Shown here: positions 12,081 to 23,955 of the stretch, one piece after another
How positions within the stretch are numbered: position 1 is the stretch's first letter
Layout of the letters: each line of letters opens with the position of its first letter
Translations under genes and position numbers: made by a program
From: Apostichopus japonicus
Taxonomy: Eukaryota > Echinodermata > Holothuroidea > Aspidochirotida > Stichopodidae
DNA length: 60,000 bases
Reading direction: 5' to 3'
Assembly: GCF_037975245.1 (NCBI RefSeq)
Contig: NC_092573.1
Coordinates: forward strand, 19,106,265-19,166,264
The notes under the pieces: model-generated
Databases searched by the model: none
The model's input: the letters and a program-made list of their open reading frames with translations, nothing else
What the model was told of the DNA's origin: nothing

Positions 12081-12215
12081 TTAGTCTGAATAACTTCGTC
12101 TGAAATTATTTGTAGAACCCAGGCTTATCTTCTTATCTCTTACTAATTTCCCAAAAAATTTCCAAAGCCATTGTTTGGCAATTTCGGGCACTTCGCCTCT
12201 TTGTTTTCAATTTAC

Positions 12216-12385
12216 CTGAACAGTTCCACTTGGACAAGACCCAACGCAGGTCCCATTGGAGATGAAGTTCTTGCAAGCCACACAATGGGTAGCAGAGTTG
12301 CCACTACACCCTCCTAGGCACTCAGGATGGCAGCATGTATCAGGCTTTTGTGTGTGGCATGAATGAGGACAGGCAGCTGAACAAA
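12216..12385 (-). CDS. INSR: Receptor exon 3: furin-like cysteine-rich region, first part
   Basis: This 170-nt exon has a pyrimidine-rich acceptor (CTTCCCACTCAG) ending at 12386 and a donor CAG/GTAAAT at 12215. It enters in phase 1 and leaves in phase 0. Joined to exon 2 it reads CQR-I-CSAACPHSC, then CCHPECLGGCSG, HCVACKNF, GTCVGSCPSGT. It has eleven cysteines in 56 codons, and the CCHxECLGxC and CVACxNF blocks are diagnostic of the insulin/EGF receptor cysteine-rich region. An NGT sequon is present. From memory, the matching human exon continues to the end of the cysteine-rich domain; here an extra phase-0 intron follows CPSGTVQ. The last ~23 nt of this exon (coding GSCPSGTV) are the parent of the 27-bp minisatellite at 11377-11754 and of the degenerate copy at 12011-12080. 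Confidence 0.95.
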
Positions 12386-13061
12386 CTGAGTGGGAAGAGA
12401 AAATAATATAGGGTTAGTTTTAATATAAACTTCCAATGAATCAAAAATAAATAAAAAACTGGCCACTGGCAGCAAAAAATTATTCTATACATTTTAATAC
12501 CCATCTTTCCTTCTTTTTTTTTTCTTTTTTATTATTATCATCTACCTTCCTTAAAAATTCCACGTGTTTTTCTTGGCTGCAAAGAAAGCAAGAGAAAGTC
12601 TGCAATATTGAGAAGCTAGCTGTCAATGGGCAAAAACCCAAGTGCAAAACAATTTTCATTTTGTTCCATATTTGCCCATCACCATTTCTTGTGGAGCCAA
12701 AAAAAAAACAAGAAGCAGGAGGCATAGGGATGTTCATTTCAGTCCATTGAATGTACAGTATATTTTAACATTGCAGACTTTAAGGTGAACATCCTACGTG
12801 TGTCATCTCGGGGAAACGGCTTTGCAGCACCAAACAGTGGTGGGTCGTCAGCTATCCCACCTTCAGCACCGTTGCCACAGGATGGAGAATGCCCCGACAG
12901 TATTCAAATGTCGAAAAATGGCAGCTACAGGGATGTAAATGGGTACAAGGTTGGCCTAGAAATACCCTACAGTGTATTGTCAAGCTCTATATTCATCAGA
13001 TTCACCAGCAAGATTTGAAGCAAACCGATTATTGCTCAACGCATAGTGGTACTCAACTCAA

Positions 13062-13280
13062 GGAGCGTTAGCTCAGTGGTTAACGCCGGTGCCTTTCAAA
13101 CATAAGGTCCCGAGTTCGAGTCACTCCAAGATTAATGTATGTCGTCCAGTTACAGAGTTGTTGACAATTGACAATTCATAATCATGGTCATATTGATCTA
13201 AGAGACTGACTTCGGTCAGTTGCTTTGATAAGCCAATGAGGCTTCTTCGCGAGTTCCTGCTTGCTGGAGGATCTAAAATA
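13062..13280 (+). mobile_element. tRNA-derived SINE, copy A
   Basis: A 66-nt tRNA-like head (13062-13127) has the A box tagctcagtggttaacg and B box gagttcgagtcactcc. Its acceptor ends nearly pair (GGAGCG with CACTCC). The body has ttgacaattgacaatt, a perfect CTGAC-TTCG-GTCAG hairpin (13206-13219) and an AAGCC-AATGA-GGCTT hairpin (13230-13244), and ends at ggatctaaaata. A second copy at 55046-55275 matches along its full length, which defines the element. There is no T at the position before the anticodon, so it is not a working tRNA. Confidence 0.85.
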
Positions 13281-15386
13281 CATTCACATAGAGGGATTCT
13301 TACATAAGTTTTGTAATTCTTTTACAGAAAGCTCAGTTAAGAGAGTGTAATATAATTGTAATGGCTGTGATTGGTGATTCTGGTTGTGCTAAGATCTGTA
13401 CATATTCGCAATTTGAAACCTTCTCTCCTTTCCTCAACCCAGCCAAAAACCCAGGAAGGAAAACACATTTCATTCTTTTTATTACACATTTGGAATTTGG
13501 GAAAACCAAAAAGTTTAAATTTCTATTGCAAATTTCAATACGCCCCACACCATACATAATGATAACTCAACAATCACATGGATTAAGATAACTTCAGAAA
13601 TTGGTTTCCACTACGTAAGTTGTGATAGTCCTTGAAATAAGTGTCCTATGAACACAACCAGTCAGGCAATGACCATAATGCAACTTTTCCATCTGAATCT
13701 CTCTCCTCCTCTCACTTGCTCTTTCTTTCTTTTCGTTTTTCCCCCCAGCTAGACTCCGATCTTTGGGCGAATCATTTACCAAGATGTACATCACATCGAC
13801 CAAACATCAACTGGGCCCCATGTCTGTTTGTCTATTTTATATCATTCCATTCGTTATTTCCTTATTATTTTTGTCTCTCTTCTTTTTTTCTCCTTTTTTT
13901 TTTGGTCTCATTATCCCAAGGGAACCTCACAATTGATGTCCCTTTATTTTCTCTGTGACAGTACTAAACAAATACGACAGCATTCCAATAACCTTTCATT
14001 GCCCAATGGGGAAAAAAGACCCTAGCAATATTTCAGAAGAATTTTTTTCTTTTCAAGGCTCTAAAGCACATATTACCAGTTATTTCCTCCACTGCAGGAG
14101 CACGCACCTGTTTGCTTCAAATGCTTGGAGGGGTGGGAGGGAGAAACATGTAATGCTACTATTGTGTAGTCACGTTCAGACGATGCAGTCAAAAGCCAGT
14201 GTTGTACAGTATATGTGCTGTTTTGTCTCCACCTGCTTCTGATGGGGAATGTAATAAGGTATGGGCAAGTTACAGTAAGCAATGTCACGGCCAGGCGTAA
14301 CTTGGAATACGACACAAGATAGAGATATTCTCTGTGAAAATCTTTTCTTTTCTAGTTTTTTTAGTTTCTGGTTTCATTTTAAAATTATGCGTCATTAACA
14401 AACAGTTTTTCACAATTAATTAAGTTTATTATGTTATAAAGACATGATCTTCTATCAGTACAACTAATTTACGGAAGACTTTTTGGTAGGAAGGAGGGAG
14501 GAGGAGGAGGAGGGGGAGGGGGAGGGGAGGGAGGAGGGAGTAGCAAGTGTATTTATAACTTTCTTTAGCATTTGCAAGTTTAGAACTGATGTTTGTTTGG
14601 GTTCGCTTCTCGATCAATCAAATTGAAATTCAGAAATACGGGATTCTCCTCAGTCAAATAGCTGTGCACATAAAAGTCTCCTGACAAGCGGCTGAAATTG
14701 GCTGGTTAAGAAGTTCCCCCTTTTTCTTCTTCCTCCCTCCCTTTTTCTTTTTTTCTCTTTTTGTTGCAGGATTTCCCTGCCATGCTTCACAAGTTACCCA
14801 CAATGCCATCACAGGGTGTCAGCTTCAGTGTCCACTGTATGGTGGGATCTTTTTTCTATAAAGGAAACAATGTCCTCAAAGCTAAAGGACAGAGAGAGCA
14901 AAAAAACTAAAAATGTTTACAAAGAGCTGACTTTCTTTCAGAAACTTCATCCTTTTATGAAGGACAATAGGCTATACCTGTCTTGTGAATCTTACAAAGA
15001 CATAGAGGAGAGAATTGGTCAGCAATGCCAATAAATGTACACCAGTATCTGGACTTGCGACATTCCTCACTGACACCAGCAGCAGGTTAGATGTATATAT
15101 ATATGTGACCAAGCTGTGTTGCACAGGGTTCTTGATGAGTGAGTCACATCACACACATGACCACCACTACGGTGGTTGGCTCTGGTTCTTCTGTTGTCAA
15201 GACTCCTTTTGACTCTTGTTGACTTCAGTTTGTAACTGTAATCCCATTATTGTGTTGAACAGCAAATTAGATGATGTTAGGAGGATGACTGGGCTGTGCT
15301 ATACAAAACCATCTCTTGGTCCAGTTATGTACATTGTGTAGTATCTGTTCTGTTTCTGAGGGGACTCGTGATACACACATTTAGAT

Positions 15387-15413
15387 GACTGTGACTGTCA
15401 CACAGTCACAGTC
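15387..15413. repeat. Perfect 12-bp hairpin
   Basis: GACTGTGACTGT (15387-15398), loop CAC, then ACAGTCACAGTC (15402-15413). The stem itself is built from GACTGT/GTGACT subrepeats. Confidence 0.85.
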
Positions 15414-16305
15414 TCGATGCAAGGGGACTGCCGTTGAGAAGCGATCAGTAGTTTGATTGGTAGGTCTTCGTGCCCCAGGTGCTTACTTGGGTGACTTTTC
15501 TTAGAGCAGAAACCTAGGAAGGGAATCTTTCCAACTGCAAATGGCAACCAGCTGTTTCCCAATTTTGTCCACAACATTCATCTTGAAAGGTCATTACTAG
15601 GCTGGACTTGGGAACTCATTACATATTGGGAGTCGCATCACCCCTTCCCTGCCTTAGGCATCATGACTATATATTCTATATTCTATACAACGACATACAA
15701 AACAAAAACCAGCACAGAGGTCTACAACACGGTCAGTTCATCTTGCAGTTAATGACTTAAAGGAATAGTGTGTGCAATAGGCATTTACCAGCAAATTGCT
15801 TTCCATACTTAAATAAGCAACTGTTAGAAGATTGTGATTTACTGCACATGGTTACTTTTTCTCTCTGAATCTTGCCAAGCACTGTTTATCATTTTGGAAA
15901 GATCATTACATTTGTTTACCAGAAAAGTTCTAAAGATCTTCTTTTTTTTTTGGCTCCCAGGAAGTTATCACAGCTTAGGTGGTCAACATCTCCTTCCAAT
16001 TATCAACCCTTGGGTTGATTTTCACATCAGTTGTCTTCCCTTACTGTTTATCAATGCTGCCAAATAATTAACTCTCTATGTTCCCTATTGTTGTCTTAAG
16101 GTATCTCTTAACCTCCCTTGTAGACAGGTAGTCTGGGCTGACCAGTTGTCCAAGTATGGTATGGGAGTGTAACTTCCTGTCCAGCCATGTGACCTTGTGA
16201 CAGAGTGTAGGGTATATAAAGTGTGGTTCATACAGATAGTCAGGGGAGTTGCTCCATAACAACTCTGTGCTTCATCTCTGTGCAAGGGTCTTTTACATCT
16301 CATCT

Positions 16306-16582
16306 TGTGATATGAGAATTAGGTCTTCTTCATCTTATCAGAGAAGCCTTAGTGAATATATCAAAAAGTAGCCTCTCATATGGAACAAGTTACCAGATCA
16401 CATTCGAACATGCTATACACTTTCTACTTTCAAAAGTCTACTTAAGACCCACTTTTTCACTTGTTCTTTTGTAAATTAATTTACTTTCTTTGTAAAGCAC
16501 CTTGAGCAGTGACTTTTGTGTACTGTACTGATTTGGCACTATATAAGTCTCATTTATTATTATTATTATTATTATTATTATA
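16306..16582 (+). mobile_element. 5'-truncated LINE (non-LTR retrotransposon) 3' end
   Basis: One frame reads RIRSSSSYQRSLSEYIKK, a stop at 16369, then PLIWNKLPDHIRTCY, STFKSLLKTHFF and a stop at 16477-16479. The pattern LWNxLPxxIR...SxxxFKxxLKTxxF is the usual C-terminus of LINE reverse-transcriptase ORFs. A short 3' UTR (cttgagcagtgac, ggcactatataag) and a (TTA)n tail follow, ending near 16582. The in-frame stop and heavy truncation make it dead. The clade cannot be told from this piece. Confidence 0.75.
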
Positions 16583-18430
16583 TCTTCTTTGCCGTCTTAT
16601 TTTTTGTACATTGTCATATACCTCTGTGACAAAGGAGTCACTCACTACACCAACTTCAAAAAGTTGAGTTTATATAGTTACCCAAAGCTAAGCTCTTAAA
16701 CAGTGCTCAAAGCCTGCCACATTCATGATCCTTTTTAATAATGTTTTGAGTTTGTTTGTTTTTTGTTCTTTTTAAAAAGATCTGTTTTCATTCATAACTG
16801 GATTTCATTACTTCTAAGTTCCATAGTGCAAAATTTTGACCAAACCAAGATATTAAAATGATGAGGCCTCTACCATTCATTTTAACGATGGCCCTTGAAA
16901 AATTGATGTTGTTTAGTAAGAAGAGAAATTGCAGGTACAGTTTATTAAATTTTAAACAGACTGTACAAGGGAGATGTATACATAAAAATGCACATATTAA
17001 TTGGTATTGTGTACTAACGACTAACATATGAAATATGCGCATACATGTATATATATAGCATCAATATAACTACAACATGTAACTACTACTACTCTGCCTA
17101 ACCATGTAACACACAAACATATACATGTGTGTGTGCTATGTACAGTATAATCAGGATTGGTGAGCCACCTGGCGCTGGGACTCTTTTATCACTGATACCC
17201 GGCTGTCACACTTTACACTGTCTATAAAAACTGACATGTGTTTGGTAACCAAAATAAACCAGAAAACCTAAAAACGTTTAGTAGTTCCGAAGCCCAAATT
17301 CATAGTGTGGTAAAAAGCCATATGTTAAATATTCATGAACTTGTGCATGCCAAGATGAAGAGGGATTATCCATTGACTAATGCGGCAATATCAAAATGTA
17401 TGAATATTAATGAGGTCAAATGTTATGATCTCATAATAAGCATGTATCTATGTACATACTTACATTATTATATCCAAGTACATATGTATAAAGCTAACTA
17501 GACATATTTGTTTCAGAGATATCTAATTAGGGAATTCTATGTTCACTGATTAATATTCATGATATGGACACAAACAACAACACAGTTGATTGCATGAATC
17601 AGCTAATAGTCCCACCACGGTATAAACTGCCGGGATGCTTCCTCATCAAACACCTTGCTTCCTCGAAATGCAATTTGTTCCCCCCAAAAAGAGACATTTT
17701 TGCAAGAGAAGAGAAAACAAATTACAGTCTTGTATCACAGCAGCCTGAAGTCATTGAACCCTGCTAAAAGATTCTTGTGTCAAAAAGCAGTTGGGATGTC
17801 TCCTTAGATGTGGGTGCTACTACCTACATCTCTGCAGCCAGTGCAGGACAACATGAGTAATGGCTGCCAGTTGTTATGAGTGGGTGGTACAGGCTGACAA
17901 ACAAACAATTCTGGGAATTTATTTATACACTCTACCTCTGTTCCAATTTCTTTTCTTGAGATATTACAATCCTTGTTCCCCCCCTCAAATGAAACAATTT
18001 TGCCTGGTAATATCATAAAGTATTTAACCTTAAAGAAGTTGAGGTTTGGGTGACTGGAATAAAAGCCTTCAAGTAAGTTAGTACATTCCACAAATAAACA
18101 GGCCAAATAGCTACTGCAGCGGCCAAGAGTTCCTTGTGAATCAATCTGTCCTCCATGAAAGTGCTTGTCTGCACAAGCAATTATTATTATTTTTTTTTTA
18201 ATTGGTGAAAATCATTTTAATCTTCACACATAATTTTGTGATAGTACACAAGGTTTTCATTGTGACACATGATCCCCTTGACTTGGGGGTTCTGATAACA
18301 ATTGTGAAATGAAACTCAAACAGAATTTTGAAGTTAGCACATTAAAAGAATACAAACCATATGAAATTTCTCACAAAATACATTACTAACCACACAACAC
18401 AATTTACTGCCAAACTGTATTATAAGAAAA

Positions 18431-18449
18431 ATAATAATAATAATAACTT
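18431..18449. repeat. (AAT)n microsatellite
   Basis: A short aataataataataat run inside intron 2. It may be the tail of an unrecognised retroelement, but no body was seen next to it. Confidence 0.7.
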
Positions 18450-18844
18450 CAAGTTTTATTTGATAAAACTTTCTCAGATTTTTCCTCAATTTATTTACTT
18501 TCATTATTTGTCTGATCTTCTTTCTAAATATGTTTTTTACAATTTTTCTTAATTTCAAACTGAATTGTCTACAAGTGTTATTTCTGCTGTCAACATTGTG
18601 TAATGACATGATTGCAACAACTTCTTGAATTGGTAATGAAAATGCAGCTTTGCATAGTTCAGTGAAATGAAGTTTTGTTAACTTATAAATGAGGTTCATG
18701 ATTGAGAGAACATCATATTGTTTGTTAGAGAGAATAAAGGTTACAATAAACCACAAGACCAATATGTCATATTCAGATATTTACAAACAATAATTCTTTT
18801 TTTTTTCCCCAGGTTATAGTAACGAACTCAGATTTGATCTTTTA

Positions 18845-18882
18845 TGTCTCTCTCTCTCTCACTCTCTCCTCTCTCTCTGTTG
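18845..18882. repeat. (TC)n-rich microsatellite
   Basis: A tctctctctctc tract with small interruptions. It follows a T-rich/CCCCAG tract at 18795-18812 that mimics a plus-strand splice acceptor. Confidence 0.75.
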
Positions 18883-21800
18883 TTGATATTTTATCCCATG
18901 GGAACTTAACTATATTTAAAAATTGTATTCCTATACAGCAAATCTTATCAGGTGGCACCACATGGCTGCACAATAGGCAAAATAACGCATACATATATAT
19001 ATATATATTTACAGGCAAATATGCAAAAATTTTGACTGAAAAAGATATGAACAAAATGGCCCCGGGTACAAGATTTAGTACCAGTCGTGTGGAAACAACA
19101 GAGAAATACAACAAGCACCTGGACTGGAATGTCAGTCTTTGGGTGTTACGATCCAAAAATCGATAAACTTCCCTCTGGCATAATGAGTTGCAACGATATA
19201 AACAGGTACTTGATGAAGTGTTTGCAACTATTACTAAAAATAATAAAGAATGTAACAAACAACAAGCAATAAACACAAACAGCTACAAACAGTTTGACAG
19301 AAATATTTGCTGACTATTTTATTTTATTTCTTTTTTTTTTTTTGGTTTTTTTTTTGGTTTAATTTTTTTTGTTATGGAGTTCCAAAGCTTACATATTTGT
19401 TATGACAACAGCCAAGTCTGGGTGTGAGCACTTTCTTGAAATATCTAGTTCAAGATACTTTCCATGCACCTTCTGTCTTCAAAACAAAATTCCTAAATGT
19501 TTGACCTTAGAACAGCTATTTGTGTCTTTGAGCAGAACTTTTTGACAACAACATGAAACTGAAACCACCAAACTATTGGAAGGGGAAAAAATTCCAGGTG
19601 TAAACCAATTTATACCATACAATCCACTGACCAAATATTTCTATAACACTTCCCAACCCCCCCCCCCACCCTCCCATTCTTACATTCATTAATATTGTAC
19701 AAACTTATCTCAAATTCAGTCAATTCATCCATTGTTTTCAAATTTAACATTTATTAATGTGTATATATATATTATATATATCCTAGTGTAGAAATCATTT
19801 AACTTATTACAACAAGAAACTTGAAAGCATAATTTGTTTTGTTTTTTTGCCAACAGCAAAATTGATATCAATTTTTTAGAAACTGAAAAAAAAGGCAATT
19901 GGCTACAAAACAAAATCACATCAATGAGAAATAATGGTTTACATTATTGAAGTCTTTTGTTTTTAATAAGTTAACTAGCTACTGATGGTTATTTCATATT
20001 TTTCATATTTTCATATGATCCATATCATAAATTCTATATTATGTGTTGATTGTTTCCTTGGGGATGTATTTGATGATGCTAGGCCTTTCCTCTCCTCTCC
20101 TCTTCCACCTCCTCCTTGCATCATCTGTGATGATGAATGCAAACAAACAACTAGCATGCTCCACCCATAGAGGCACAAAAAAATATATATATAACACTTC
20201 CACCATAAGAAGTGAAACCTAATACCTTGTTTACAAGAATTTGTTATTACAACGGGCACAAGAACATGCTGATGTCATCTACGATAGGCCAAGTTTAAAG
20301 GGACTAGGCACGCAAAGTTTTGATCGCTCTTTTAGCTACATAAACAGTTGTTGAATAGTCTCCCTGAATGGCCCATTCTTAATCTTTGTCAGACGAAAGA
20401 GACAGGGGTAAAAAAAAGGGAAATAGCGGGGTTAGGTCAACATGGAATTTTTGCCAGCGATAGGGAGAAGTTAACAGAGTGTTTCATAACAAAAAGGGTG
20501 GGGGGGGAGAGAGAAAGATAAAAACAAAGTACAGCCACCTGGGAAATGAGGACACAAAACAAAGAGGAAATTTAGACTTTGCTCACTGTGTCCTCTGAGA
20601 TGCTTCCACTTGAACCGTACAGAGTAATTACCATCCCAATGGAAAGAGAAAATTGCTCCGAATATAAATAAAGCATTCTGTTTATACAAGGTGTAGTGCT
20701 TACTCTGTCACAACAACTGATAATGCCAGCCTTCAACAACAACAAAAGAAATTGAGCGGAGACTGAAAATAAATAAAACTGCCACTTATTTAAAAAAAAA
20801 AAAAAAAAAAAGTTTGTTACTATGTTACACAAGTGTTGCTTTGATAACAAAACAAGCTCCTGCTCAGGTTTTGAAAAAATAAATAACAGAGCGTAACTAA
20901 AACAATGTTCTCTTTTTTTTATGAAGCACCATTAGAAGGGGGGGAAATATTGCTACTGTCTTTTGGGGGATCTCAGCTCAACTCTTTGAATTTTATAGTG
21001 AGCTTAATGATGGAAAGGATACAGTTCGAAGGGATGATATGACATTGAAAAAGGAAATCTCTCTGGTTGATGCTAACATTTGCCAGTGATGGAATTCTCA
21101 CGACCCATTCCCAATCTGATAAAAGACCGAAAGCTCTGATCAAGACGAGGCTTCTCACTTACGTCGGAATTGCCATCAATTTATAAAATAAGATATGACT
21201 TTCTGGAAGATGAATAATGACTGAAAGCTCGGTGACAAGCGAAAACACCAATGACAATATCAACATTGACAATGGATGTGGGTGACTTTTAAAAGGAAAT
21301 TAGGAATTGTAAAAGAATTATACTGTGTGTACGATAACAGACAAACAAACAAAGAACCACACAATTACTTATTGCTTTAACATGGACAGAACCCAAAAGG
21401 AAAGCACAGGATTGTTTACCAAACTTTACTATTTTGGATAGAAACATTTGAGGAAACAACACCTGTTGTCTTTATCATTTTGATCTGATGAGAATGGTAA
21501 CGTTAATGATGCGTAAACAAACATGTATCAAATTAAGATCCCTAGAAGAAACATGTTTACCTCAAAACTTTGCGGGCTCTGGGGTATTTTGTTTTTGTAG
21601 GCCAGGTAGGTCTAATTGTGCACATGGAGACAAGATGGGGGTGATTTATAGGTGAGCGGAATTACCTGATGGCTCTAGTCATTTTGAGAAGCAAAGTGTG
21701 CAGTCTGGTTTGAGGAGACAGGTAAATGCCCATGTCTGTGTAATAGTTTTAATAACAGCCTATTCTTGCCATATTAAACACCAAATACAAACCATCACCC

Positions 21801-21964
21801 CCCCCCCCAAAAAAAACCTACCAAAAATAACACAAGCCCCTCAGAAATACTGAAAGTTACACTGTGATCATAAATTGATGGGAATCTTTCAGAGGAAAAA
21901 GCCTACTGGCAAAATATAAATTACAGAGCTCCAATTTTCTTCTTCCTACAAACAATACTCAATG

Positions 21965-22035
21965 GACAATAATAATAATAATAATAAGACTTATAATGCG
22001 CACACACCACTCAAAGAAATGTGGTAACAGTGAAA
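21965..22035 (-). mobile_element. Probable LINE 3' tail, minus strand
   Basis: Read on the minus strand, a gcgcattataagtctta motif runs into a (TTA)n tract (21968-21986 on plus). This resembles the ggcactatataagtctca-(TTA)n end of the LINE at 16306-16582. No protein-coding remnant was recognised. Confidence 0.4.
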
Positions 22036-22366
22036 TTTTCATAACCACATTTCTTTTACTACTTTGAAATATGTAGGTTGTTGTTATTGTCACAGATGCT
22101 GGATCTTGGGAAGTAATTTGTTTGCATCTTTATTCCTCTCCGTATTCTAAAACTCAAGATGCTATGTGAACAAGGGAGTGAAGTCGCACGTTATCTACTG
22201 TCGACAAATTTAAAACATGATTAAAAATTAAAAAGCCACGATTTTAATAATGGGTCGCCGAAGCAAGGAAGAGGAAGCAAGGTACGGAAGGTCTACTGAT
22301 TACAAAACAGTAAACAAGATGTTGGAGGGTGCAATTTAAGTTCACTGATGGGAAGGATGGAGAATA

Positions 22367-22440
22367 AAGGCAGGGGAGGGGAGGGGAGAGCAGGGGAGGG
22401 GAGGGGAGTGGGACGAGAAAATAGGACGAGAAAGTGGGAC
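22367..22440 (+). repeat. Purine-rich GGGGA tract
   Basis: Irregular repeats of ggggaggggag and gtgggacgagaaa lie on the plus strand; the sense strand of the receptor gene is C/T-rich here. Confidence 0.7.
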
Positions 22441-23508
22441 AAGAATGTTGGGGAAAAGAGGGCAGCATGAAAGAATGAGATATGTTATTGTGGGGATGTT
22501 ATCAACCGTAATCTCTAGATAGAATTGAGCGCTTCTCCTACCTGGTTCATGCAAAGGAGTTCAAAACAAACGTTTTTTATCTGTCTCGAAATATTTTGTA
22601 CTATTCATGTATTCTTTAACAAACCTACCAATAACTATTCCAAATTAGATTATATTTTCATCTTTCAAGTATCTTACACACAATGATGTTATTGCAGCAA
22701 TTAAGAACTGCTTCTATTATTCTTTTATAACGTTAAAAATTTATCAAATCCCAAGGTAAGAAAATTCACATTTTACCAAAGAAATGTTTGGACACTAGGT
22801 AGCTTGGATATAGTTTTTAATGTAGAATTCTCAACATAATGGTGAAGATATGCAAACTAATACTCAATCAAATTTCCATGCAAACACAATCAAAATGACT
22901 TACTTTTAATTTTGTATTTTGATTTTATTCTTCAGCAAATATTTTTTTTTTTTTTTTTAAATCCATAACTAACTTACATATTTCAATTTTCAAACAATCA
23001 CATTTGCAAGAGCAGAGAAAATAACTGACCTTTAGCTTCAGATTTCATCATTTGAGTTATATCACATTCCATGACCTTTAAGGTTTATTAATATTTTTCT
23101 TGTTTGGTCCTTCTTTCTCAAGAACTGGGTGAAACACTTAAATGATAGGCTCTTGTGGATTAACTGAATAGTCTTCTATGCTCTGATCATAGATGACCTT
23201 TGGCCAATAGCAATGACCCTTACTTGTCAAGTTATATTACACTTCTATGTCAATGTCACAACCAATTCCCTTTTACAACTTTGAGGACCTATGTTGATTG
23301 TCAGTTTAAATGGACTTAGGGAAATATCTGGCTATGGATCAGCGATGGGGCTGCAGTAAGTTTAGAATCACCAAAATATATAAATATACATATTATTTAT
23401 ATATAATTCCTTCAGTTATTAAAAAAAAAAATACATTATTTATAACAGTGGCAACTTTTGGTTATTCATCCAGTGCAATTGATACATGAAGAGCTCTACT
23501 GAATGGAC

Positions 23509-23955
23509 AAAGGGACAGGGTACAGGGGACATTGGGATAGGGGACGATGGGATAGGGGACAAAGGGATAGGGGACAAAGGAATAGGGGATAAAGGAATAG
23601 GGGACATTGGGATAGGGGACATTGGGATAGGGGACGATGGGATAGGTGACAAAGGAATAGGGGATAAAGGAATAGGGGACATTGGGATAGGGGACATTGG
23701 GATAGGGGACGATGGGACAGGGGACAAAGGGATAGGGGACAAAGGAATAGGGGTCAAAGGAATAGGGGACATTGGGATAGGGGACATTGGGATAGGGGAC
23801 GATGGGATAGGGGACAAAGGGATAGGGAACAAAGGAATAGGGGTCAAAGGAATAGGGGACATTGGGATAGGGGACGATGGCATAGGGGACAAAGGGATAG
23901 GGGGAAAAGGAATAGGGGTCGGTGGGATAGGAGATGATGGCATAGGGGAGGGGAA
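23509..23955 (+). repeat. 15-bp minisatellite with higher-order structure
   Basis: About 29 units of gggataggggacaaa occur with three main variants at the last positions (acatt, acgat, acaaa). Because 15 is a multiple of three, all frames are open and read five-residue peptides such as GIGDK. These are repeat artefacts. Variants recur in order (acatt-acatt-acgat-acaaa-acaaa, with a third acaaa in some cycles), giving a 75-90-bp higher-order period. Confidence 0.92.

Larger units (their letters stand above)
5690..12215 (-). other. Intron 3
   Basis: This intron splits the cysteine-rich region in phase 0. It contains a 24-bp tandem duplication at about 5826-5873 (ctcacaaaatgtcttaatt), the tRNA-derived SINE at 7395-7566, a TA-rich microsatellite at about 9215-9262, a small isolated CpG-rich patch at 9318-9350, a GC-stem inverted repeat at 10784-10812, and exon-3-derived repeats at 11377-12080. 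Other stretches are plain AT-rich sequence. No additional receptor exon is needed to complete the cysteine framework. Confidence 0.75.

Noticed and set aside
13062-13127. tRNA gene
   Set aside because: The anticodon loop lacks the conserved T, arms are imperfect, and the same head plus body occurs at 55046, so it is a SINE.
13741-13935. Plus-strand exon after CCCCCCCAG
   Set aside because: The open stretch quickly becomes low-complexity F/L/S-rich from a T tract; no similarity and no partner exon.
14715-14911. Plus-strand exon after a very strong pyrimidine tract and TTGTTGCAG (open for about 40 codons)
   Set aside because: Many pyrimidine tracts followed by AG occur in this AT-rich intron; no donor, partner exon or protein similarity was found.
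18842-19276. 144-codon minus-strand open frame
   Set aside because: Part is read through GA/TC and TA microsatellites, and there is no recognisable similarity.
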